This document shows, in pieces, positions 1-6,928 of a stretch of DNA of 39,114 nucleotides. Numbering within the stretch: position 1 is the first letter of the stretch; each line of letters starts with the position of its first letter. The DNA is from Planctomycetaceae bacterium (GTDB lineage Bacteria > Planctomycetota > Planctomycetia > Planctomycetales > Planctomycetaceae). Under the pieces are notes generated by a model. It saw only the letters and a program-made list of their open reading frames with translations, was not told where the DNA came from and ran no database searches. The position numbers and the translations under genes were made by a program. The stretch covers positions 1 to 39,114 of the forward strand of contig JAKFUG010000070.1 of NCBI GenBank assembly GCA_021732785.1. The letters run 5' to 3'.

Positions 1-554
1 CAAGCCGGTCCCGTCCCCATCGCTGCGCTCCTTCGTCAACCACACCGGAAAATTCCGCAACCCTTGACGAAGGCCCTCCCCATGCAATCATTGGACCAAT
101 TCACGCCGCCGACATGCGATTGCCCTGAGAAGTTGCTGGACCGCGATGAGTTCTCGCTGGAATGCACCGTTCAGTGTCAACATCTCAGCGCGTAATCCGC
201 GCAATTCTCTAATTTTGCCCCAAAGTCGCTGAAACACAGCGTGCATTCCTCTACGAAGACTGTTCAACAGTGAAATCACGGTGCCGTTGTGTGTGGTTGT
301 CGATTGCAAAACCACACTTCTTGACGGGTGACCCAGACGTCGCTTTGGACGACTGGGTTTATGAAAGGATTTTTGGAGAAGGCCTGATTCGTCCCGCCAC
401 TTGTGAGCCCGGACGCTCCGAGCCGCGTCTGGAACACTTACATCCATGGCAGACAATCGTCAGCAACAAGGTGGAACTCACGGACTCGCCCCAACTTACG
501 TCACATCCCATCGTCCCTCAGATTGTCGGAGAGAGTGATAGGTTTGGTCAATGG
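1..554. other. No supported gene; contains one hairpin
   Basis: No convincing coding region is seen here. The longest open frame (88-456, minus strand) shows no recognisable family and runs straight through the hairpin at 331-358, so it is probably fortuitous. A 37-codon plus-strand frame beginning at the ATG at 82 is equally unsupported. The segment lies downstream of the minus-strand HNH endonuclease gene and probably holds its 3' untranslated region and intergenic repeats. Confidence 0.5.
331..358. repeat. Intergenic hairpin with interrupted stem
   Basis: ACCCAG (331-336) pairs with CTGGGT (353-358). After one A/A mismatch, CGTC (338-341) pairs with GACG (348-351) around a six-base loop. 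On the minus strand the loop reads CAAAGC, the same six bases as the plus-strand loop of the hairpin at 18497-18524. It resembles the other dispersed hairpins of this window and has no T-tract, so a terminator role is not shown. Confidence 0.55.
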
Positions 555-968
555 TCAACTGGGTGGATGTCGGCCGCGCACCATTTCTTCACGGCGAATC
601 GCCAGTATTAGCGGCCGATTCAGTCGCAGCGCGTCAATCGTGGCCCGGCCGACTGCTGTCATTCCGACGAGCTGCTCGTCGTTCCAGGCAAAATGTTCGC
701 TCCAGATATCTGCGCGTGGCGAAAAGAGCCGGACAAGGCCACCGGTGCTGGTATCAGCCACAAATTGTCGTGCTTCTTTTCTCAGCGAACACGAAACGCA
801 GGCCAGCGCCAAATTGTGCAACATAGTCGCTCCAGCGGCTGATCGTGGAATGACATGGTCGATATGGAATGTCGCCTCCTGGCCACTCTGCGATAACCCG
901 CAATACTCACAACGGCCGACGGCGCGATTCACAACCTGCTTCCGCAGCCGCGCCGGGATCGCAGTCAC
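555..968 (-). CDS. HNH endonuclease
   Basis: This 137-residue protein is a small HNH nuclease. CxxC at residues 20-23 and 57-60 forms the usual zinc ribbon. The HIDH motif at 35-38 and Asn52 are the expected catalytic and metal-binding residues of the beta-beta-alpha-metal fold. The start is a GTG whose last two bases overlap the TGA of the preceding gene (GTGA), so the two are almost certainly translationally coupled. No DNA-recognition or restriction-modification partner is visible. HNH proteins of this stand-alone type occur widely in cyanobacteria and planctomycetes with no fixed function. The tight pairing with a small acidic partner suggests a two-gene module, possibly toxin-antitoxin or selfish-element-like. 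The nuclease fold is confident; the role is not. Confidence 0.85.
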   Translation of the reverse strand: MTAIPARLRKQVVNRAVGRCEYCGLSQSGQEATFHIDHVIPRSAAGATMLHNLALACVSCSLRKEARQFVADTSTGGLVRLFSPRADIWSEHFAWNDEQLVGMTAVGRATIDALRLNRPLILAIRREEMVRGRHPPS

Positions 969-1204
969 GGCACGGCTCCATCTTCTCCGTCTTCGTGCAA
1001 TCGCTCTGATCGTAATTTCAATAAGCTGAGTAATTCGCCCATGTCCACCAGCGCTTCCGCCTCATCCCGTTCAGTCGGTGTTAATGGTGTCCCTGTGTCC
1101 TGACGATCTAAAAGTGATTGCAGTTTCGCCCGCAGCGCCTGTGGCAATCGAAACTTGCCAAGATCGCCCGGGACTTCAATTTCCAGTGAAATCGTTTGCG
1201 TCAT
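965..1204 (-). CDS. Small antitoxin-like protein coupled to HNH nuclease
   Basis: This 79-residue protein begins with a short beta-strand-like segment (ISLEIEVP) followed by an amphipathic alpha-helical region rich in Leu and Glu. That is the general shape of small antitoxins and of small proteins that precede HNH genes in cyanobacteria and planctomycetes. No catalytic motif is present. The ATG at 1204 follows a good ribosome-binding site (AAAGGAG) with five bases between. Longer upstream readings would run into the DUF1501 gene, so they are rejected. The gene starts 14 bases after the DUF1501 stop and its own stop overlaps the HNH start. Co-transcription with the nuclease is clear from the layout; the antitoxin role is inference. 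Confidence 0.7.
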   Translation of the reverse strand: MTQTISLEIEVPGDLGKFRLPQALRAKLQSLLDRQDTGTPLTPTERDEAEALVDMGELLSLLKLRSERLHEDGEDGAVP

Positions 1205-1218
1205 CGCTGCTCCTTTCG

Positions 1219-2670
1219 TTACGCCAGCACTTCCGTCATCACTTCGCCATGATCCATCACCCCCACCGGGCGGCCTTGGATGTCGCGGACGCGGTGTTCC
1301 GGGTCGATGCCGAGGGCGTGGTACATCGTGGCGGCGATGTCGGCGGGGCCGTAGGGCCGCGTGAGGGGATACGCCGCGTGCTTGTCCGTGGTGCCGACGA
1401 CCTGACCGGTTTTCACCCCGGCCCCGGCGAAGAACATCGAACCGCAACGGCCCCAGTGGTCGCGGCCGCCGAGGCTGTTAATCTTCGGCGTGCGGCCGAA
1501 TTCCGTGAGGTAGACCACCAGCGTGGAATCGAGCAACCCGCGTTGTTTCAGGTCGGTGATGAGGGCCGCGAATGCCTTCTGCATCCCCGCGACACTGTAG
1601 CCCCGCTTGCACATGTCGGAAACGTGCGGGAACTTTTGCTCCGGCACATTGTGGATGTCCCACAGGTTGCCGTAGTCGGGATCGTAGCCGTAATCGACGA
1701 GGACGAACCGCGCTCCCGATTCCACCAGCCGCCGGGCGACCAGACAGCGACCGCCGATCTTGGTTTGACCGTATTCCTCGCGCGTGGAAACCGCTTCTTT
1801 CGACAGATCGAACGCCTGCCGTACCTGCGGTGATGCGAGGAGTTGCATCGCCCCGCTGTAGTTGCCGTCGAGGGTCGCGAAGTCTTCGAGTGTCGCCGCG
1901 GTCTTCAACGATTGTTCGAGACTGCTCCGTAATGATGCCCGGCGTTCGAGGCGACCGACGTTGAGGCCATCCGGGAATCGCAACTCCGGCGGGACGAGAT
2001 TTTCATCGGCCCGAGGTGACGGGTCGAGGGCTTTCTCGCCGACGGTGAAATCGGGCTGTTCCGGTTGCCCACCGACACAGAACGGAGCGTACTGTCCTCC
2101 CAGCCACCCCCCGACGAACAGATTGTGCGGCGGCGGTCCCGGCCGTGTGATCCCCGGCACCGCAATGTACCCCGGCAGCCCGTTCCGCGGTCCCATCAGG
2201 TACTGCACGATCGAGCCGATGTTCGGTTCGGTGAAAAGCTGATTCGGCGTCACCTTCCTGCCAGACAGCGTGTAGACCTGGCTCAACAGGTGGTCGTCGC
2301 TGTCATGCGAAAACGACCGCACTACACACAAGTCGTTCGCAATCTTCGCCAGATTGGGGCACGTTTCGCTGAACTGCACGCCAGGCAACGCCGTATCGAT
2401 GGCATCCAGACGGCCGCGGATTTCGGGGGGCGCTTCGGGTTTGGGATCGAGCGAATCGATGTGGGTGACGCCGCCGCCCATCCACAAATAGATGACCGAC
2501 TTGGCCTTCGCCCCCGCCGCCGGAGTGAACGCCGCATGGGCTTGCAACCCCAGCCCCGGCCAGACCGCGGCCGAGAGCGCAATCGGCCCGACCTTCAACA
2601 CATCCCGCCGGGTGACAATGCTGCGAAAAGCCGCGTCACGATCGACCGCGGGCAACGAACGACGTTCCAT
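1219..2670 (-). CDS. DUF1501 domain-containing protein (Tat-exported)
   Basis: This 483-residue DUF1501 protein belongs to the alkaline phosphatase/sulfatase-like superfamily expanded in planctomycetes. The N-terminus carries a twin-arginine-type leader (TRRDVLKVG, then a hydrophobic stretch ending near QAHA), which implies export of a folded protein. The family core follows: a YLWMGGGVTHIDSLDPKP segment and a C-terminal TEFGRTP...GGRDHWG block. The start at 2670 is chosen because a GGAAGGGG ribosome-binding site lies just upstream and the leader begins there; the frame stays open a further 68 codons but without sense. DUF1501 proteins are usually next to cytochrome-like DUF1549/DUF1553 partners. 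Here the next genes are the small antitoxin-like and HNH genes, which is less usual. The exact substrate of the family is unknown. Confidence 0.9.
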   Translation of the reverse strand: MERRSLPAVDRDAAFRSIVTRRDVLKVGPIALSAAVWPGLGLQAHAAFTPAAGAKAKSVIYLWMGGGVTHIDSLDPKPEAPPEIRGRLDAIDTALPGVQFSETCPNLAKIANDLCVVRSFSHDSDDHLLSQVYTLSGRKVTPNQLFTEPNIGSIVQYLMGPRNGLPGYIAVPGITRPGPPPHNLFVGGWLGGQYAPFCVGGQPEQPDFTVGEKALDPSPRADENLVPPELRFPDGLNVGRLERRASLRSSLEQSLKTAATLEDFATLDGNYSGAMQLLASPQVRQAFDLSKEAVSTREEYGQTKIGGRCLVARRLVESGARFVLVDYGYDPDYGNLWDIHNVPEQKFPHVSDMCKRGYSVAGMQKAFAALITDLKQRGLLDSTLVVYLTEFGRTPKINSLGGRDHWGRCGSMFFAGAGVKTGQVVGTTDKHAAYPLTRPYGPADIAATMYHALGIDPEHRVRDIQGRPVGVMDHGEVMTEVLA

Positions 2671-2821
2671 GAGCCAAGCCCCTTCCGAACCGGGCACCAC
2701 ACATCCCACATTCCGAGCGCGACAGCGCATTATGCCGTGTCGGTCGGCACGGGGGCAAGACATCAATGGAAATCGATGGATGCCACGCCGTTGAGGCGCG
2801 ACCCGACCAGGCAACGCTTCC

Positions 2822-3829
2822 TCACAGCCGATCCAGCGGACTTTGAACTCCACACGCGCCGCGCTGCAGCACATGCGTGTAAATCATCGTCGTACTCACA
2901 TCGGCATGCCCTAATAATTCCTGCACCGTGCGGATGTCATAACCGGCTTCCAGCAAATGCGTGGCGAAACTATGCCGCAACGTGTGACAACTCGCCTTCT
3001 TCATCAGCCCGCTTGCCTGCACGGCCCGGTGCACCACCTTCTGCAGCATGTTCTCATGAATATGGTGCCGCCGCCGCGTCCCCGGTTCGCGCGGGTCTTC
3101 ACTCAACCGCTTAGACGGAAACAGATACTGCCACTGCAACTCCCGACTCGCCTGCGGATACTTCTCCGCCAGCGCCGTCGGCAGCCACACCGCCCCCTGT
3201 CCCGCCGCCACATCCGCAGCGTGCACGACCTCTACATGCCCGATCTGCCGCCGCAACCGCGGCACCAGCTTCGCCGGCAAGGGCACGGCCCGGTCCTTGT
3301 CCCCTTTTCCTTCCCGCACAATCAGTTGCGACCGCGCAAAATCGACGTCCTTCACCCGCAGCCGCAGGCATTCCAATAACCGCATCCCCGTTCCGTATAA
3401 CAAAGCGGCCATCAGCGGAAACGGTTCCTGTTCAGTATCGATCTCCTGAAACAACGTACGCACTTCATCGACAGACAGGACTACCGGCAGCCGCTTTGAA
3501 CGTTGTGCCCGCAACGCATCAATCGCCGGTAACTCCTGTTCGAGCACCTGACGATAGAGATACAGCAGGGCCGACAAGGCCTGATTCTGCGTCGACGCCG
3601 CCACGCGCTGATGGAGTGCCAGATGCGTCAAGAACTCTTCGACGCCCGCGGCTCCCAGTTCGGTGGGATGTTTCCACACCCCAGCGATACGGCGGTGATA
3701 GCGGAGAAATTTTTCGACCCAGTCGAGGTAAGCCCGTTCGGTGCGCAGCGCATAGTGCTGCAGCCGGAGCCGCTCCCGCATTCGCACGAGCAATTTCGGT
3801 GACGCCGCCACGGGGTTTGCCGCCGCCAT
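2822..3829 (-). CDS. intI: Integron integrase IntI
   Basis: This 335-residue tyrosine recombinase has all catalytic residues: Arg150 (TGMRLLE), Lys175, His282 and Arg285 (HTLRH), His308 ([10 protein letters not shown]) and nucleophile Tyr317. What makes it an integron integrase rather than a generic XerC/XerD is the extra IntI-specific patch before the HTLRH motif, around residues 225-262 ([21 protein letters not shown]...RRHHIHE). The ending GVQSPLDRL is also almost the same as in IntI1. A SAM-like N-terminal domain spans roughly residues 10-95. IntI recombines attC sites, as folded bottom strands, with attI to insert or excise cassettes. The gene points away from the cassette array, with attI between them, which is the classical layout. 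The ribosome-binding site is weak. The reading frame is intact, so the enzyme may be functional. Confidence 0.96.
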   Translation of the reverse strand: MAAANPVAASPKLLVRMRERLRLQHYALRTERAYLDWVEKFLRYHRRIAGVWKHPTELGAAGVEEFLTHLALHQRVAASTQNQALSALLYLYRQVLEQELPAIDALRAQRSKRLPVVLSVDEVRTLFQEIDTEQEPFPLMAALLYGTGMRLLECLRLRVKDVDFARSQLIVREGKGDKDRAVPLPAKLVPRLRRQIGHVEVVHAADVAAGQGAVWLPTALAEKYPQASRELQWQYLFPSKRLSEDPREPGTRRRHHIHENMLQKVVHRAVQASGLMKKASCHTLRHSFATHLLEAGYDIRTVQELLGHADVSTTMIYTHVLQRGACGVQSPLDRL

Positions 3830-3947
3830 TTTTTCGAAATCTCAAGAAATGTTCACTGGTGACAATTGACAACCGGAATTTCGCATAGACAGAATACGGG
3901 CCGAAATGGACAGAATCAACACTGTGGGGATTCTGTCGAATCAATTG
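3830..3947 (+). other. Probable attI site and IntI-binding region
   Basis: This stretch lies between the intI start and the first cassette. The crossover point is placed at G3947 in GTTCGGC (3947-3953), because cassette 1's own R'' box is GCCGAAC. Upstream are two direct GACAGAAT repeats (3888-3895 and 3909-3916), 21 bases apart, or two helical turns. The second, as GACAGAATC (3909-3917), is in perfect inverted repeat with GATTCTGTC (3929-3937). Such repeats are plausible accessory integrase-binding sites like those of attI1, but attI sequences are poorly conserved, so binding is inferred. Confidence 0.7.
3866..3895 (+). promoter_or_regulatory. Candidate cassette promoter Pc
   Basis: A perfect TTGACA (3866-3871) is followed after 18 bases by CAGAAT (3890-3895), four of six matches to the -10 consensus. 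It points into cassette 1 and sits where integrons carry Pc. The -10 box overlaps the first GACAGAAT repeat, so integrase binding could compete with transcription. The promoter is predicted by eye only. Confidence 0.45.
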
Positions 3948-3972
3948 TTCGGCTACAAAAACGGGCGTTCCG

Positions 3973-4398
3973 ATGGACGAGCCGCTAATCGACGTGAAGG
4001 GCCTCGCGCTCGTTCCAGGGCCACCCGACATCGAACAGCCGTTGTACAGCTTTCAGGTATACGATGAGATTGTTGGTCACGCGCCGGAAGAAGTTGCCGC
4101 GGCACTGCTCGCAATCCCCGGTATGCGGCGAACCAACACTGCCGAGCCTACCTCCTGGGAGTGGAAAGCCTTCTGGGAAAACGGTGACCGGTATCTGGAA
4201 CTTGACTTCACACTGATGGAACCAGACGACGGCTTGGTATGGGGCGGCTCCAGCTTGCAAGGGTGGTGTCGCGAATCCGATTTAATGAATATTTGGTCGG
4301 CGTTGCGGAAGCGGTTTGATGGCGTTTGGCTCCACGACGCCGAATGCCGGCTGTGGACGCCGGAGAGCTACGCCGAGCGGAAAAACGCCGAACAATGA
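3973..4398 (+). CDS. Cassette 1 protein, function unknown
   Basis: This 141-residue soluble protein has no signal peptide or membrane segment. I do not recognise a family. It is acidic and rich in Trp and aromatic residues, with a central alternating stretch (WEWKAFWENGDRYLELDFTL) suggesting beta strands and a C-terminal segment WSALRKRFDGVWL that could be a helix. The size and the Trp/Asp-rich make-up recall the small immunity-type proteins common in integron cassettes, but that is only a resemblance. The stop codon lies inside the attC (4396-4398), as in many cassettes, and the ATG is 25 bases from the cassette's left end. As first cassette it is closest to the predicted Pc promoter and should be the most expressed. 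Confidence 0.75.
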   Translation: MDEPLIDVKGLALVPGPPDIEQPLYSFQVYDEIVGHAPEEVAAALLAIPGMRRTNTAEPTSWEWKAFWENGDRYLELDFTLMEPDDGLVWGGSSLQGWCRESDLMNIWSALRKRFDGVWLHDAECRLWTPESYAERKNAEQ

Positions 4399-4484
4399 CG
4401 TTGCACCTGACCGGGCCGCCATTCTGGTTTCGCGAGACACCTCGCCGTTGCAGGCGGCCCGGCAGGTGAACGCTGTCGTTAGGC
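4387..4484 (+). other. attC site of cassette 1
   Basis: R'' is GCCGAAC (4387-4393) and R' is GTTAGGC (4478-4484). CACCTG (4404-4409) pairs with CAGGTG (4463-4468), and the ten bases 4411-4420 pair with 4453-4462. G4403 and A4410 are left unpaired; these two extrahelical bases are the strand-choice signature of attC. The central spacer of about 32 bases is variable and the length is 98 bases. Confidence 0.93.
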
Positions 4485-4503
4485 GATAAAGGCAAATTCC
4501 GTA

Positions 4504-5091
4504 ATGTGGAATGCGATCAGTCGTTTGTTCTCGCATCATCAGGAGCCTGCCGAGAAGCTGCTCGCCCATTTTGACCGACTTGCGGGAAGCGAACCGAAAT
4601 TCGTCAAAGTATCGGACGCGGGGGTTCAGCCTTCTATCTTTGTTGCCATCTATCGTGGTTACCCAGAAGCCAACGCAATCACAGGGTTCACGCTTGGCCT
4701 TTCCCATTTTCATCCGCCCGATGGCGGTCACAAGGAACTCGTCATTTCGATGCGCGATTCCGATGACAGTTGGGCACTCGCTTGCGGATACCTGGCGTAT
4801 CAACTTCGCGACCGCTGTCCATTTATTTGCGGCGACACACTCGACTTTGGAGAACAGGTAAACAACTCAACGGGCATGTCTGCATTTCTCGCTACCCACC
4901 CTCGCCAGATACCCGCAGCCCAAACAGTTGTTGACTTACGTGTTCGCCAGGTGCAAGTCGTTGAATTGGTTCCGATCTATGCAGAAGAACTGGAATGGAT
5001 AAGGTCGGGCGGAAGCGTTGAGTCGTTCCTGCATAATTGCCCGCCCGCCCTTGCCATGAATCCGAAGCGAAAAGCGTTTGTGAATCAGTGA
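4504..5091 (+). CDS. Cassette 2: SUFU-domain (suppressor of fused-like) protein
   Basis: This 195-residue protein resembles the bacterial SUFU family (PF05076-like). It has a FVAIYRGYPEANAITGFTLGL stretch, an ELVISMRDSDDSWALACGYLA core, and the late ELVPIYAEELEWIRSGG segment typical of the end of the domain, roughly residues 45-175. In bacteria SUFU-like domains are known mainly as immunity proteins against secreted polymorphic toxins. There is no signal peptide. The ATG is 25 bases from the cassette start, with AAAGG about 14 bases upstream, so initiation may be modest. No toxin lies beside it, which fits an orphan immunity gene kept in a cassette array. The family call is from motif reading and should be confirmed by profile search; the target toxin is unknown. 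Confidence 0.7.
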   Translation: MWNAISRLFSHHQEPAEKLLAHFDRLAGSEPKFVKVSDAGVQPSIFVAIYRGYPEANAITGFTLGLSHFHPPDGGHKELVISMRDSDDSWALACGYLAYQLRDRCPFICGDTLDFGEQVNNSTGMSAFLATHPRQIPAAQTVVDLRVRQVQVVELVPIYAEELEWIRSGGSVESFLHNCPPALAMNPKRKAFVNQ

Positions 5092-5146
5092 AGATCAAAT
5101 CTGCGGTAGACTTGCCAGAATCGGCTCGGTGACTATGGTATCTAGC

Positions 5147-5245
5147 GCCTAACAAGCGGTTCAACCCGACATTGTGCCGCGGGCGGGTTTGAGTGTCATC
5201 AATATCGCTCGCGCGGCACAACGCGGGTTAACTTGGGCGTTCGCC
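5147..5245 (+). other. attC site of cassette 2
   Basis: R'' is GCCTAAC (5147-5153) and R' is GTTCGCC (5239-5245). GTT (5159-5161) and AACCCG (5163-5168) on the left pair with CGGGTT and AAC on the right (5224-5232). The inner stem is TTGTGCCGC (5172-5180) against its complement near 5213-5221. C5162 and A5169 are extrahelical. The site is 99 bases long. Confidence 0.94.
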
Positions 5246-5269
5246 CGATGAAAGACTGGCAGTCCAACA

Positions 5270-5635
5270 ATGAAAGCGATACGAGTCGAGATGGCCTTCT
5301 TCGATGGCGACACACTGCTAACGCGTGCAAACGTGCTGGTCCATTCCATCGAGGACCAGTGCACCGTTCTCGCTGAACGGGGTGATCGTTTCGAAATAAC
5401 ACGCCAGTTTGAAGAACCAGCAAGCCGGCTATTCATTGAGTACTTTGATCGTGACGGGAATCCGGCGGGGCGGTCCGCAATGCGGATGGGCGTTCACAAT
5501 TCTGATGATTGGGAGGCAATCGAACTCGGAGCGCCATATCAGCTCTGTTTCAAGACTGCCATTGTCGATTGCGAGAATCCGGACTGGGCGACTCAGGAAC
5601 CAATCACAGACGACGACGTTACTGGCACACAATGA
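5270..5635 (+). CDS. Cassette 3 protein, function unknown
   Basis: This 121-residue, acidic, soluble protein belongs to no family I can name. The N-terminal half reads as alternating beta strands (VEMAFFDGDTLLTRANVLVHSI, then CTVLAERGDRFEIT), the middle is FIEYFDRDGNPAGRSAMRMG, and the C-terminus is a short acidic tail (PITDDDVTG). The composition is compatible with a small all-beta domain. No catalytic signature, signal peptide or membrane segment is seen. The cassette starts at 5240, leaving 30 bases before the ATG without a clear ribosome-binding site. An alternative ATG at 5247 is in another frame and gives no sensible protein. Its one-gene-one-attC context makes the gene call much stronger than the sequence alone. 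Confidence 0.7.
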   Translation: MKAIRVEMAFFDGDTLLTRANVLVHSIEDQCTVLAERGDRFEITRQFEEPASRLFIEYFDRDGNPAGRSAMRMGVHNSDDWEAIELGAPYQLCFKTAIVDCENPDWATQEPITDDDVTGTQ

Positions 5636-5657
5636 TGGAGCGCTGCCTCCATGCGTG

Positions 5658-5748
5658 GGCGAACAATTGGTTCAACCGGAGCCGCGGGCCGCGCGGTTTC
5701 TGAGATCAAAGTTGGTTGGCCGCGGCCCGGTTAACCGTGACGTTCGGC
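5658..5748 (+). other. attC site of cassette 3
   Basis: R'' is GGCGAAC (5658-5664) and R' is GTTCGGC (5742-5748). GGTT (5669-5672), AACCGG (5674-5679) and GCCGCGG (5681-5687) pair with AACC, CCGGTT and CCGCGGC on the right (5720-5736). C5673 and A5680 are extrahelical, in the same positions as in the attC of cassette 2. The site is 91 bases long. Confidence 0.94.
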
Positions 5749-5799
5749 CTTTCGGCAAGGCTGGCTTGTGGCTATCGCATTCGTGTGGTGACGTAGCGC

Positions 5800-6219
5800 A
5801 TGAACGAGCACGAGGAACAATTCATCGCCGCCTTCATCTCAAAAGAGAAGCAAGACAGGTATCAATTCTTGCTCGGCAGCAATGACCCGAAACGCCGAAT
5901 CGAGTGTCTGAACCGACTCAATCACTGCCGCGACTTGAACGAAAAGTATGTCACTTGGCTGCCTCGTGACCCGCGCTCAACAACTCGCAATGCAGAGATT
6001 GCGGCGATGCTGCGGGAAAGAGGCAGCCTCAAGCTGGTTTATGTGTTTGGGTGTTCGTGTCCCGTTGATGGCCATATTATGCCATTACTCGAAGCAATGG
6101 ACCAAACGACAGAAGCGGGATTCGGTACCATCATCTCCTGCGTTCCCGGCAAGTTGGCCTACTACTTTGCCGAGGAAGGACAAAGACGAGCCATCCTCGA
6201 ACGTAAGCCGGGCAAATGA
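5800..6219 (+). CDS. Cassette 4 protein, function unknown
   Basis: This 139-residue soluble protein starts with a helical segment containing EEQFIAAFISKEKQDRYQFL, followed by a basic DPKRRIECLNRLNHC region. A more hydrophobic C-terminal half (GSLKLVYVFGCSCPVDGHIM, TIISCVPGKLAYYFAEEGQR) suggests an alpha/beta domain. I have a vague impression of a conserved bacterial family with similar starts but cannot name it. There are four cysteines and no CxxC pair with a metal-site look except CSC. The ATG follows the cassette boundary by 57 bases without a visible ribosome-binding site, so a start further upstream cannot be excluded. The gene is the last in the array and thus farthest from Pc. Confidence 0.7.
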   Translation: MNEHEEQFIAAFISKEKQDRYQFLLGSNDPKRRIECLNRLNHCRDLNEKYVTWLPRDPRSTTRNAEIAAMLRERGSLKLVYVFGCSCPVDGHIMPLLEAMDQTTEAGFGTIISCVPGKLAYYFAEEGQRRAILERKPGK

Positions 6220-6239
6220 GTAAAGCCTGGCCAACCGAG

Positions 6240-6330
6240 ACCGAACAAGGCGGTCAACCCGAGCGGCGGATCGGGCGGGTTCTGAAATCAACGGTTTTTG
6301 GCCGCCGCCGGGTTACCGCAGTCGTTCGGC
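6240..6330 (+). other. attC site of cassette 4 (array end)
   Basis: R'' is ACCGAAC (6240-6246) and R' is GTTCGGC (6324-6330). GCGGT (6250-6254), AACCCG (6256-6261) and GCGGCGG (6263-6269) pair with ACCGC, CGGGTT and CCGCCGC on the right (6302-6319). C6255 and A6262 are extrahelical. No further attC follows before the core genes, so the array ends here. Sequence from 6325 on may be the right half of the original attI. Confidence 0.93.
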
Positions 6331-6370
6331 GGGTGGTGAACGTTTTCGTTGATACCGAAGAGGGGCTGCC

Positions 6371-6928
6371 ATGTTCCGGGAACTCGATGTCGGGCAATCG
6401 GCGCTGTTGACCGATCTCGCCATGTGCCTCAACTCCTACCGGCTGTTCTCGCCCGGTTTGTACTGCTGTGTTCACGCGATGGTCCAATTGGACGACGACA
6501 CGCAGTTCTGTCCGGGCGTCCTCGTGCAGGTGAACCACGGTTCGCTCAAGCAATGCGATCCCGGCCCGTCGTACGACTGCTTCAACGGACCGCCCAATTT
6601 TGTGCTCGATGTGTTCCCGGGGGATGACCTGCTCGACTACGAACACCGACGGGATTGTTATGAGCGACATGGCGTCATCGAATACGTCGCCGTGCGGGAT
6701 ACGGAGCCCGTGGAATGGATCTGGAATCGGTTGGTTGACGGCAAGTTTTCGGCGATCGAAACCGCCGACAACGAGATGATCATGAGTTCCGCGCTGCCCG
6801 GCCTGTGGATTCCCGCACACGCCCTGAAACATCGCGACTGGTGGACCATCATGGCCACGATCGCGCGGGGCGTCAGCCGAGTCGGACATCATGAATTCAT
6901 GGACACGATCTGGAAACCGGGGAAGTAG
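6371..6928 (+). CDS. Uma2/DUF820-like nuclease-fold protein
   Basis: This 185-residue protein resembles the Uma2 (DUF820) family of restriction endonuclease-like (PD-(D/E)XK) folds. The clearest part is PNFVLDVFPGDDLLDYEHRR followed by CYERHGVIEYVAVRDTE, equivalent to the family's conserved strand-turn-helix-strand around the acidic metal ligands. Uma2 proteins are common and multicopy in cyanobacteria and planctomycetes; their biological role is not established. A good ribosome-binding site (AAGAGGGG) lies about five bases before the ATG. The gene follows the last attC but no attC closes it within 140 bases downstream. It is therefore either resident chromosome next to the integron or a former cassette that lost its attC. 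Family assignment is moderately sure. Confidence 0.7.
   Translation: MFRELDVGQSALLTDLAMCLNSYRLFSPGLYCCVHAMVQLDDDTQFCPGVLVQVNHGSLKQCDPGPSYDCFNGPPNFVLDVFPGDDLLDYEHRRDCYERHGVIEYVAVRDTEPVEWIWNRLVDGKFSAIETADNEMIMSSALPGLWIPAHALKHRDWWTIMATIARGVSRVGHHEFMDTIWKPGK

Larger units (their letters stand above)
2822..6330 (+). mobile_element. Chromosomal integron: intI, attI and four gene cassettes
   Basis: The unit comprises intI, an attI/promoter region and four tandem cassettes in the same orientation. Taking G^TT as the crossover point gives cassette 1 at 3948-4478, cassette 2 at 4479-5239, cassette 3 at 5240-5742 and cassette 4 at 5743-6324. Each carries one plus-strand gene followed by an attC. In cassettes 1, 2 and 3 the first bases (GTTCGGC, GTTAGGC, GTTCGCC counting the shared G) are the exact reverse complement of that cassette's own R'' box (GCCGAAC, GCCTAAC, GGCGAAC). 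In cassette 4 (GTTCGGC against ACCGAAC) there is one mismatch. This is what excised circular cassettes require and confirms the boundaries. Cassette genes look less GC-rich and less like core genes than their flanks. Confidence 0.93.

Noticed and set aside
88-456. 122-residue minus-strand open frame with a leucine-rich end
   Set aside because: No recognisable family, no clear ribosome-binding site, and it reads through the hairpin at 331-358.
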